64,000 nucleotides of DNA from Flavobacterium gilvum. GTDB taxonomy: Bacteria > Bacteroidota > Bacteroidia > Flavobacteriales > Flavobacteriaceae. Under the pieces are notes generated by a model. That model did not search any database. It had not been told where the DNA came from and saw nothing but the letters and a program-made list of their open reading frames with translations. The stretch is taken from NCBI RefSeq assembly GCF_001761465.1, contig NZ_CP017479.1, positions 2,418,001-2,482,000 of the forward strand. The letters run 5' to 3'. This document shows, in pieces, positions 51,464 to 58,671 of this stretch; position 1 is the stretch's first letter; each line of letters begins with the position of its first letter. The position numbers were made by a program, and so were the translations under genes.

Positions 51464-52216
51464 TTATTTTTTATAAATTATTGACGGTGCCGATTGTGCT
51501 TTGGCATAAATTGTCACGTCGGCAATGGTTACTCTGTTGGGAGCGTTTACGGCATAGGAAATAAAATCGGCTATATCTTCTGCCAATAATGGGTCGAAAC
51601 CTTCGTAGACTTTTTGCGCTCTTTCTTTATCGCCTTTAAATCGAACTTCCGAAAATTCGGTTGCAACAGCTCCAGGAGCGATGTTGGTTATTTTAATTCC
51701 GTGTTGCGTAAGGTCAAGACGCATTCCTTCGCTTATGGCTTCTACGGCTTTTTTGGACGCGCAATAAACAGCTCCGTTGGCATACGTTTGTTTTCCTGCA
51801 ACCGAACTTAAATTGATGATATGCCCTTTTTTCCTTTCCACCATCTGCGGAATTATGGCTTTGGATACATATAATAATCCTTTTACGTTTCCGTCTATCA
51901 TGGCATCCCAATCTTCAATATCACCAGTATCAATAGTCGATAGTCCGTGAGCATTTCCGGCACTATTTACAAGAACGTCTATGTTTTTCCATTCATTTGG
52001 TAACGAATTTATTTGGGTTTCAACCTCATTTCTATTTCGAACATCAAATTGCAAAGTGTGAATTTTAACCGTTTTTGATACTAAGTTTTTCAGTTCTTCG
52101 AGTTTTTCTGCGCGGCGCCCGCAGATGATTAAATCATATCCGTTTTCGGCCAATTTGATTGCTGTTGCTTTTCCAATTCCTGAAGTTGCACCTGTTATTA
52201 AAGCAATTTTTGTCAT
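51464..52216 (-). CDS. Short-chain dehydrogenase/reductase
   Basis: NAD(P)-dependent oxidoreductase of the classical SDR type. I start it at 52216 (MTKIALITGATSGIGKATA): the frame upstream is open but not protein-like. Cofactor motif GATSGIGKA, NSAGNAH (the NAG motif as NSAG), and the active-site Ser in NLSSVAGKQTYANGAVYCASKKA (Tyr and Lys as YCASK). Length 250 aa. The substrate is unknown. It resembles serine/3-hydroxy acid dehydrogenases (YdfG type) by sequence feel, which is a guess. Confidence 0.9.
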   Translation of the reverse strand: MTKIALITGATSGIGKATAIKLAENGYDLIICGRRAEKLEELKNLVSKTVKIHTLQFDVRNRNEVETQINSLPNEWKNIDVLVNSAGNAHGLSTIDTGDIEDWDAMIDGNVKGLLYVSKAIIPQMVERKKGHIINLSSVAGKQTYANGAVYCASKKAVEAISEGMRLDLTQHGIKITNIAPGAVATEFSEVRFKGDKERAQKVYEGFDPLLAEDIADFISYAVNAPNRVTIADVTIYAKAQSAPSIIYKK

Positions 52217-52348
52217 TTTATTATTTCGTATTTTTTTGTAAAAGTGTTGCAAATGTTGGGTATTTGCTAATAAGTTTAATTGGAGGGCTAAGATACTAAA
52301 AGTACAGAAAGGAATTGTAGTCTCTTTTGAAATAACAAACGCAATTAG

Positions 52349-52446
52349 CCACGGATGATACGGATAAAACTGATTTTGCACAGATTTTATTTAGCTTAAA
52401 AAAAAATAAAAATCCGTCTAATCAGTTTTATCCGTGTCATCTGTGG
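52349..52446. repeat. Inverted repeat (CCACGGATGATACGGATAAA)
   Basis: CCACGGATGATACGGATAAA then ACTGATT mirrors AATCAGTTTTATCCGTGTCA then TCTGTGG. It lies between the SDR and AHSA1-like genes and has no ORF. It is the same general design as the other families but with its own sequence. Confidence 0.85.
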
Positions 52447-52492
52447 GATATATTTTTTTAATCAAAAACATTTTTGCCTTTTCCAGTTGTAA

Positions 52493-52900
52493 TCAGGCTG
52501 AAAAGGCTTTGCTCGATAAGTGCTCCCCAAGCCACGAACAATCACCGTAACATTCAAATTTTGGAGTCAAACCAATGTGGGTAAAACGGACTTGTGTTTT
52601 ATTATTTATTTCAGATATTTCAAAAATGATTTTTGTCCCGGTCCATTCACTTTTGTCTTTGAAGGAACTCAAATTACTGTCAGTCACCAGCCAGACTATT
52701 TTTTCGTTGGGAACAGATTCTATTAGTTTTTGTTTCGAATAATGAATAGTTGCCATGGTATAGGCGAATTCATCGTTCAATTTTTCGGAGTTTCCTTCTA
52801 TTTCTCCCTGCCACCAGCCGCGAACATTGTTGATGGCATCAAATGCTTCTTTTAGGGAATTGTCAACTACTATTGTTGTTGTAAAATTTGTTGTCTCCAT
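52493..52900 (-). CDS. AHSA1/SRPBCC-family protein, probably frameshifted near its 3' end
   Basis: START-fold protein of unknown ligand. The N-terminal part (METTNFTTTIVVDNSLKEAF, VRGWWQGEIEGNSEKLNDEF) and FTHIGLTPKFECYGDCS match family members of the SRPBCC group. After Cys-Ser the frame reads WLGEHLSSKAFSA and stops. In the neighbouring frame the DNA instead reads AWGALIEQSLFSLITTG followed by KGKNVFD and a stop at 52458, which is the usual end of this family. A lost base near 52524-52530 best explains it. The present product lacks the last 20 or so family residues. Confidence 0.72.
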   Translation of the reverse strand: METTNFTTTIVVDNSLKEAFDAINNVRGWWQGEIEGNSEKLNDEFAYTMATIHYSKQKLIESVPNEKIVWLVTDSNLSSFKDKSEWTGTKIIFEISEINNKTQVRFTHIGLTPKFECYGDCSWLGEHLSSKAFSA

Positions 52901-52920
52901 TTTTTATTTGGTTTGAAAAA

Positions 52921-53400
52921 TTATTTAAGCAATACTAATTGACCTGAATGGTATTGCAAATGAGATGTTCTGGTGATAATGATATTCAGCTTATTACGAT
53001 GCGGTTCTTTGGCAAAGTCTTCGGCTGAAACCGCTGTATGTTTTTCAAACCATTCTTCGGGTTTCAAACTGTCAAATTTTTGCTTTAAGACTTCGCACTG
53101 TTTGGCCCAAAAACTTCTCAATTCTGAAGCTGGGGGTAATTGGTTTACTGTTTTGTCAGGAGATTTAATGAATGGTTCGTAAAGTTGAGGATACAATTTT
53201 TCGCCCATGTCTAATAGTATAAGCATCTCGTCGTGCACAGCTATAAGATGACCTAATAAATAAATTCCCCGGTTTTTGCCAGGCGCAATTTCCTTTTGTA
53301 AGGTTTCGTCAGTTAAGTCATTGAGGATTTTATCCCAATTTGCAATAGATCCGTTCCATCTGTCGAATGTCATTTTTAGAAAAATTTCTGTTGTTGCCAT
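52921..53400 (-). CDS. DinB-family protein
   Basis: A 159 aa four-helix-bundle protein. The metal-binding His are in LLGHLIAVHDEML (His51 and His56 area) and SHLQYHSGQLVLL (near 148), in positions usual for the DinB_2 group. The family includes thiol-dependent S-transferases using mycothiol or bacillithiol, so a bacillithiol link (bshB1 at 38.3 kb) is possible but unproven. It lies 20 bp upstream of the AHSA1-like gene on the same strand, so the two are probably one operon. Confidence 0.85.
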   Translation of the reverse strand: MATTEIFLKMTFDRWNGSIANWDKILNDLTDETLQKEIAPGKNRGIYLLGHLIAVHDEMLILLDMGEKLYPQLYEPFIKSPDKTVNQLPPASELRSFWAKQCEVLKQKFDSLKPEEWFEKHTAVSAEDFAKEPHRNKLNIIITRTSHLQYHSGQLVLLK

Positions 53401-53438
53401 TTTTTTTATTTTAGAATTATTTTTTTTAGGCTATTAAA

Positions 53439-55154
53439 TCACAATATTCTTGACGAAGTAATTTGAATATCTGCATATTTCCAGGCTTCATCAAAGCGAT
53501 TTTTTGTTTCCTCATATTTCTTTTTATTCGCAAGTTTTTCGTAGGCATTCATTAATCCTTTCAAAGCCCAACCGTTATTTCGGAAATTCTTTAAGTCTTC
53601 TTCGTAAATGGTTATAGCTTCTTTATATTTTTTAGCATCAATCAATACAGCACCTAAATGATGACGAACAGAAAAAAACCAATCGGGAGGCTCGTTATAA
53701 TTCAGTGCGTCTTCTTTTGCGACAGCTTCTTTTAAAAGAGGAATCGCTTTATTATAATTTTTCTCGTTGGCATTAATTTCTCCTTCCAATGTTTTCGACG
53801 CTATTTCGCATAAATCTATCATGCTGTTAATACCCCAAATAGTCAAATCTTTTATTTTGGGATCAGTCATTATTTTTTTCATCAAAGCAAGATGCTTTTT
53901 GGCTTCGGCTGGTTGATTTTTGGAAAGCATTGCCATTCCTTGTGCATAATGCCAAATCAGCAATGGGTATTTTAACTCTTTTTTTGGTGCAGGAGCATTC
54001 AGAATTTCTTTCCATAAACCCAATTTTATCTCCACATACCACGGGATGGAATAATAGTGTTGGAGTGTGGACCAAGTCGGATCAAGCAGTAATTTTTTGT
54101 GGGCGTGGTCTGCCGTTGCAAGTGCGCCTTTTAAGGCCGCTTTACTTTCTCCACTAAGTGTGGCACAAGCTGCAATGAAGTGGTAATTATGAGGATAATA
54201 GGCAAGGGGATACGCACCTTGAGCATGGCAGGCATCCATATAGGAGCTGTCAGTTTCGACTGCTTTTTGATTGGTTGTAACTCCATCGTGATAACGCCCG
54301 TTTCTTATATAAATATGTGATGGCATATGTACTAAATGTCCCGAACCCGGAACCAAATCGCGAAGTAAATCTGCGCTTGCTTCTGCTTTTTCTGGATTTT
54401 GAGACATTTCTTCAGCATGTATGTAAAAATGATTTGCACCAGCATGTTTTGGTTCCAATTGCAAACAATTTTTAAGCACCTTTATTATTTCGGGTGTCCA
54501 AGGCTGTGATGTTCCGTCTTTTTTCCATAAATTCCATGGATGTAGATTCATTAATGATTCTGTAAACAGGGCACCTATGGTTACATCACTTGGGTATTTT
54601 TTATAGACTTTGCGCATCGCGACGGCGTAAGAAGAATCGAGTACGGAACGCACAATAGTGGTGTCGTTGGAATAGCGATACGTTAAGGCATTAATCAAAT
54701 CTTTCTCTTTTTCTGTGCAGGAAGCCGAATGTTTTTTTGCTTTTTTTACTGCTTCAAACGCTCTTATGAAATTATCCTTTTCCATACCAGCATTGTAATT
54801 TGGACCAAGGACATAGGCAAAACCCCACCAGCCCATGGCACAAGTAGAATCTTGTTTTGTAATTTCAAAAAAGGAGCGGGCAGCCTCGGCATGATTAAAC
54901 CCGAAGGAAAGCATCAGTCCCTGATCGAAATATTTTTGGGCTTCTGTTTTTTTTGTTGAAATAGGAAAATGAAGACCATCTAATCCTTTGAAAAATGGTG
55001 CTTTTTTGTTTGAAGAATACCAATTTTTGTCGGTTACTTCGGGTGTGCTGCAATTGAAGTTGCTGGTCACAGGTATTCCTTCGTTAGCGGTCTTATTCTT
55101 TGAGCATGAACAGCAAATTAAAATCAAACAAATAACATAGAAAGTGTTTCGCAT
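53439..55154 (-). CDS. TPR-repeat lipoprotein, hypothetical
   Basis: Protein of 571 aa with a lipoprotein signal (FYVICLILICCSC, Cys17). Many helical repeats: YFDQGLMLSFGFNHAEAARS, then AMGWWGFAYVLGPNYNAGME, HIYIRNGRYHDGVTTNQKAV, and a last set YNKAIPLLKEAVAKEDAL and YKEAITIYEEDLKNFRNNGW. These are TPR-like units and the protein belongs to the group with the YFDQGL...FGFNHAEA start seen in many Bacteroidota and Proteobacteria. It may scaffold outer-membrane complexes. No enzyme motif. The gene is 38 bp upstream of dinB. Confidence 0.8.
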   Translation of the reverse strand: MRNTFYVICLILICCSCSKNKTANEGIPVTSNFNCSTPEVTDKNWYSSNKKAPFFKGLDGLHFPISTKKTEAQKYFDQGLMLSFGFNHAEAARSFFEITKQDSTCAMGWWGFAYVLGPNYNAGMEKDNFIRAFEAVKKAKKHSASCTEKEKDLINALTYRYSNDTTIVRSVLDSSYAVAMRKVYKKYPSDVTIGALFTESLMNLHPWNLWKKDGTSQPWTPEIIKVLKNCLQLEPKHAGANHFYIHAEEMSQNPEKAEASADLLRDLVPGSGHLVHMPSHIYIRNGRYHDGVTTNQKAVETDSSYMDACHAQGAYPLAYYPHNYHFIAACATLSGESKAALKGALATADHAHKKLLLDPTWSTLQHYYSIPWYVEIKLGLWKEILNAPAPKKELKYPLLIWHYAQGMAMLSKNQPAEAKKHLALMKKIMTDPKIKDLTIWGINSMIDLCEIASKTLEGEINANEKNYNKAIPLLKEAVAKEDALNYNEPPDWFFSVRHHLGAVLIDAKKYKEAITIYEEDLKNFRNNGWALKGLMNAYEKLANKKKYEETKNRFDEAWKYADIQITSSRIL

Positions 55155-55360
55155 AATCCATATTTTTTTAAGAATATGAATTTACAAAATATTTTTATGA
55201 GCAGGAGATTTTTAAATTATTATTTGATTTTAATTTGCTGGTAATTAATGGTTTGTGGTTGTTTTTTTGGAGGCGAGTCTAGTTTTTTTTTGTATTTAAA
55301 ATAAAAAATAGACGACGAATTGTATGGATTTGATAGAAATAATTGTTTGACGAAGTTTGC

Positions 55361-55759
55361 CTACATACCGGGCCAATACAAAACATTAAATTTATGTCCG
55401 TCGGGGTCTGAAAAAACAAAAGTATAACCCAGTTCGTAGTTTTGTGGTTCTGAAATTATTTTTCCGCCCGCTTTTTTTACATTTTCAGACCATTGATCGA
55501 CTTCATCTCTGTTTTTGGCAGACAACGAAAAAATGATTTCGTTACCCATTTCTGGACTAACAATTTTACCGTTCGTAAAGAATTCCAATCTTTCCTTTTT
55601 AAAGAAATTGATAACAAATTTATTTTCGCCAAATACCAAACTCGTCAATTCCTCAGAATTATTATTGTCATTTTCCATGAATTCTAATTTGGTATAGAAT
55701 TCGGTTGTTCTTTTTAAATCCGCTGAGGCCAAATTTGCCCAAATCATTCTTGGTTTCAT
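55361..55759 (-). CDS. VOC-family (glyoxalase/bleomycin resistance-like) protein
   Basis: A 132 aa protein of the vicinal oxygen chelate fold: two beta-alpha-beta-beta-beta units with MIWANLASADLKRTTEFYTK at the start and YTFVFSDPDGHKFNVLYW at the end. The usual metal His/Glu set is not fully conserved. The DPDGHKFNVL ending resembles the common unassigned VOC group. It probably binds or converts a small ligand. It lies 206 bp upstream of the TPR lipoprotein. Confidence 0.87.
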   Translation of the reverse strand: MKPRMIWANLASADLKRTTEFYTKLEFMENDNNNSEELTSLVFGENKFVINFFKKERLEFFTNGKIVSPEMGNEIIFSLSAKNRDEVDQWSENVKKAGGKIISEPQNYELGYTFVFSDPDGHKFNVLYWPGM

Positions 55760-55963
55760 GGTTTTAAATTTAAAATTGCAGAAACTAAAATTACGAATTA
55801 AAATACTTGAATGTTAAAATGATAGGTGTTTTTGTGATGTTAAGCAAGTAGTGATTAATGTGTTCGAAGTAAGATTTGTTTTAATTTAATTCTTGCAAAA
55901 ACGCAATGCCGCAAAAAATGGTGACTATTGCTTATTTTCAATCGTTAATAGTGCAGATTTGCC

Positions 55964-55990
55964 ACCCGAGCAAAAGCGAACAGGCGAAGC
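55964..55990. repeat. Dispersed motif GCTTCGCC..., copy 3 (inverted)
   Basis: ACCCGAGCAAAAGCGAAC then AGGCGAAGC is the reverse complement of the 27-mer at 26494 with two mismatches. It abuts direct-repeat copy A beyond the Fic gene. Confidence 0.78.
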
Positions 55991-56049
55991 AAATCATTCC
56001 AAATACAAAACCATATTTCCATTAAGCCAATTGCCCAAATCCGTTGTAG
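55991..56049. repeat. Cassette-like direct repeat, copy A
   Basis: A 59 bp segment ending ATTGCCCAAATCCGTTGTAG. It matches 56801-56859 at 53 of 59 positions. It starts the 3' flank of the Fic gene (the stop lies 31 bp away). The following 20 bases (CTGTTACCAGAAGGTGCTTT) are also loosely alike in copy B. Confidence 0.85.
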
Positions 56050-56080
56050 CTGTTACCAGAAGGTGCTTTTCCTAAAGATT

Positions 56081-56632
56081 TTACTCTTCATCTTTTTCGT
56101 AGCCTTCATAATAATATGACTGTTCAATTCCTTTGAAGATAATTTCCCTATTATTAACATCGTTAGTTAGATTTTCTTGTAATAAAATCCGTAATTCCAA
56201 ATCATTAATAGGACTTCTCTCCATTGATTGTAAATAAAGAGTTTTGTCAACGAGTTGCCAATTTACGACTTTCTTAAGTCTATTTTTTAAAATCATATCC
56301 AGCCAAATTCTCATAGATCTTCCGTTACCTTCCATAAAAGGATGAGCTATATTCATCTCGACATATTTAGCAATAATTTCATTAAAATTATTTTCTGGCA
56401 TTTGCTCGATCTTTACTAAAATTTCACTGAGATATAAAGCGGTTGCAAATCTAAAACCGCCTTTAGAAATATTGAGTTTTCTTATTTCTCCAGCGAAATC
56501 ATATAAACCATGAAATAGATAGTGGTGTATTTGTTTGAGGCCTTTTGTGGTGCCGATTTCTATTTTTTCAATGTCGTTTGATTCAAACAATCGATATGCA
56601 TTTTCTAAACTATTTTTGTCAATATTTTTCAT
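56081..56632 (-). CDS. fic: Class III Fic-domain AMP transferase
   Basis: A 183 aa Fic protein that should attach AMP to a target protein. The Fic motif is [11 protein letters not shown] (His97, Gly102-Arg105), preceded by [14 protein letters not shown] and the flap region. Near the C-terminus is SYYYEGYE (Ser172, Glu176, Gly177), matching the inhibitory S/T-x3-E-G/N motif. In class III proteins such as Neisseria NmFic this helix is at the C-terminus and is released by self-modification; NmFic is about 190 aa and targets DNA gyrase and topoisomerase IV. A possible promoter (TATTTTTG, minus strand, 56669-56662) lies 30 bp upstream. It may act as a toxin, but no antitoxin gene is adjacent. Confidence 0.87.
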   Translation of the reverse strand: MKNIDKNSLENAYRLFESNDIEKIEIGTTKGLKQIHHYLFHGLYDFAGEIRKLNISKGGFRFATALYLSEILVKIEQMPENNFNEIIAKYVEMNIAHPFMEGNGRSMRIWLDMILKNRLKKVVNWQLVDKTLYLQSMERSPINDLELRILLQENLTNDVNNREIIFKGIEQSYYYEGYEKDEE

Positions 56633-56800
56633 ATAGATTTAGCTCCAATTTAAGTCTATTACAAAAATACCTTAAATGAATGAAATATTATATCAATGAT
56701 TAAATTTTCTTATTTTATTGGGGTTCATGACGTGCGGTTTGTGCCGTCTTGGTACTACAGAGGGTTTGGGATTAAATTAAGCCCATTCTTCGGATTTGCC

Positions 56801-56859
56801 AAATCATCCCAAGTACAAAACCATCATTCCATTAAGTCTATTGCCCAAATCCGTTGTAG
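56801..56859. repeat. Cassette-like direct repeat, copy B
   Basis: The same 59 bp unit as at 55991, here 22 bp past the stop codon of the membrane protein gene. It is preceded by GGATTTGCCAAATC, a small palindrome (GATTTGCCAAATC), and is the likely cassette end of that gene. Confidence 0.85.
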
Positions 56860-56880
56860 TAGCTTTTGGTGGCAGTATTT

Positions 56881-58071
56881 TTATTCTTCATTTTCCATTT
56901 CATCCTCCTCATCTTCAACTTCTTCATTATTAAAATCATTTAGACTTAATATTTTTTTACGATTTTTAAACTCCCCATTCTCTAACGTGTATTCAAGAAA
57001 TTTGCTTAATGCTTCTTTCATTGATGGGTTAATATTTATAGTATTATTATCTTGTATTACAATACCATCACTAATCATACTTTTAATAGTTTTCCATGTA
57101 CGGTAATCATAGTAACGATATTTGCCATTCTCATCAGTTCTTCTAAATCTTTTAAATTCTTTAGATTTCATTTCTTCTGAGAGCTTATTATATATTTCAT
57201 TTAATTCATCTTCATTTTTTATTAAATTTAGGATGCTATTTAAATTATAAAATCCATCATTTAAATATCTATCAAAAATGGCATCATCCATGCGAGTATA
57301 CGAATAAGATTTTGTTAGCTTAAATCCCTTAATCATTCTTTTTTTTCTTTTATTCTCTCGTGCCTCGTCAAACTTTTGAGTTGTAAAGACTGCAATGATT
57401 ATAATTATTAATGCAACAACGAAATATGAAATTAATCTTAATAATTGAATCCAAATATTTCCATAATAAGTTGTCTTAAAAAAATTAGGCTGTTCCTTAA
57501 CATCAACGGAATTCACAACTTTAATTTCTTTTTGCCCTGCAACTTTACCTAATGATGAAATTTGTGGTGTACTACCTTTCTTATGTAGTATTAATAGTTT
57601 GATGATAAAATATTCGTCGGGTTCAATTATTATTGGAGTAAACGAGATTTTTTTACTATCATAATTTACAACTTTTAAGGTTCTCTTTATATAAGCATTA
57701 CTAGCTTTGATGATTTCGGGTTTTTCAACCAAAGTACCTGTACTTATTTTTAGTCCGACTGGATCATTATTGTCATAGAACTCTTTAATTATAGCTTTAT
57801 TACCATTGTTTATTACTCTAATTGTAAATATTCTTAAATTTTCCTTTGTCTGTTTAAGGTTTGTACTATCATAAGTAACCTCTAATTTATTCAAATCAGC
57901 ATTAAAATCTAGTACATTAGTATTGGCTATTATTTCATATCTCAAATCAACAGTTTGATCTTCAAAAAATGCATATATTGTTATTATTGTTCCAATTAGA
58001 CCAAAAAATGTTAACAATGCTTTTGAAGCGTAATTGTCAAATAATTTGACTAAAAAATTCTTTTCTTCCAT
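56881..58071 (-). CDS. Bitopic membrane protein of unknown function
   Basis: A 396 aa protein that I cannot assign. Its N-terminus (about 16-36, ALLTFFGLIGTIITIYAFF) and a segment near 206-228 (LLRLISYFVVALIIIIIAV) are transmembrane. The roughly 170 residues between them are extracytoplasmic and beta-rich. The cytoplasmic part after 230 has YTRMDDAIFDRYLND, a helical region and RRTDENGKYRYYDYRTWKTI, then an acidic tail of mostly Glu and Asp (EEVEDEEDEMENEE). A start-site change is not indicated. Its 3' end faces direct repeat copy B and it is the same strand as the Fic gene, so the two look like passengers of one mobile region. Confidence 0.55.
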   Translation of the reverse strand: MEEKNFLVKLFDNYASKALLTFFGLIGTIITIYAFFEDQTVDLRYEIIANTNVLDFNADLNKLEVTYDSTNLKQTKENLRIFTIRVINNGNKAIIKEFYDNNDPVGLKISTGTLVEKPEIIKASNAYIKRTLKVVNYDSKKISFTPIIIEPDEYFIIKLLILHKKGSTPQISSLGKVAGQKEIKVVNSVDVKEQPNFFKTTYYGNIWIQLLRLISYFVVALIIIIIAVFTTQKFDEARENKRKKRMIKGFKLTKSYSYTRMDDAIFDRYLNDGFYNLNSILNLIKNEDELNEIYNKLSEEMKSKEFKRFRRTDENGKYRYYDYRTWKTIKSMISDGIVIQDNNTININPSMKEALSKFLEYTLENGEFKNRKKILSLNDFNNEEVEDEEDEMENEE

Positions 58072-58387
58072 TAAAATTTTAACTGTTTAGTATTATATCA
58101 AATATCTTTTTCGGTAGAATTGCCACCAACTCGGTTATATGTATGACAGAATCATACAAAGCCACCTCATTTAAGATGGATATATATAATAAGTGATTGT
58201 ATTTTATCTAAAATCAAATATATAATTAATTATTTAAAAATTATCAAATGAGAATTAATTTGTGAGATATTTTTCTGACTTATATCAATAAATGTTTTGG
58301 TTGCTTTACAACAGATATTACTTAAATAATTCTCAAATTTCTTTTAAATTTAAAAATTACTCTTAAAAGCAGTATGCCCGCGAGAAG

Positions 58388-58522
58388 TCAATGTCATTAA
58401 GTTAAGGATATAAAACCATCGTTTTGTCATTCCGAGGTACGAGGAATCTCACTAGTGACTCACGTTATGTGATTTCTCCTTCGTCGAAATGACATAAAAA
58501 ACGCTTAACTTAATGACATTGA
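58388..58522. repeat. 19 bp perfect inverted repeat enclosing a GTCATTCCGA element
   Basis: TCAATGTCATTAAGTTAAG at 58388-58406 is exactly mirrored by CTTAACTTAATGACATTGA at 58504-58522. Between them sits GTCATTCCGA copy 5. It looks like one palindromic element inserted in the loop of another. Confidence 0.9.
58426..58493. repeat. GTCATTCCGA inverted repeat, copy 5
   Basis: Arms GTCATTCCGAGGTACGAGGA and TCTCCTTCGTCGAAATGAC, loop about 30 bp. It is nested inside another inverted repeat. Confidence 0.9.
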
Positions 58523-58571
58523 GCGAGAAGGATGGGAGCAAGTTACCGAAGTAACGCGGACAGCCTGACAG

Positions 58572-58626
58572 CATAAAGGAAATGGGCCGAATCACCGTAA
58601 TGATGAGTTGGCCCATTTCCTTTATG
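58572..58626. repeat. 17 bp perfect inverted repeat near the end of the nas genes
   Basis: CATAAAGGAAATGGGCC at 58572-58588 is exactly mirrored by GGCCCATTTCCTTTATG at 58610-58626. No T run follows on either strand, so it is not a classical terminator. It is 46 bp beyond the NiR-like/rubredoxin stop and may process or protect that mRNA's 3' end. Confidence 0.85.
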
Positions 58627-58671
58627 GTGGCTCGCCCAAATAATCTTTACCAGACCGATGAAGAGAATGTT

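Larger units (their letters stand above)
58072..58671. other. 600 bp gene-free region with several nested palindromes
   Basis: No ORF is supported. It contains a 19 bp inverted repeat (58388-58406 / 58504-58522), inside which lies GTCATTCCGA copy 5, and a 17 bp perfect inverted repeat (58572-58588 / 58610-58626). The rest is AT-rich. This is the densest repeat spacer in the window and it borders the Fic/membrane-protein segment. Confidence 0.7.

Noticed and set aside
55893..56075. Plus-strand 60-codon ORF before the Fic gene
   Set aside because: It lies in dispersed and direct repeats; no homology pattern and antisense to the cassette end.
56080..56880. Classical toxin-antitoxin pair for the Fic gene
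   Set aside because: No small antitoxin ORF lies within 250 bp on either side; the inhibitory motif is inside the Fic protein itself.
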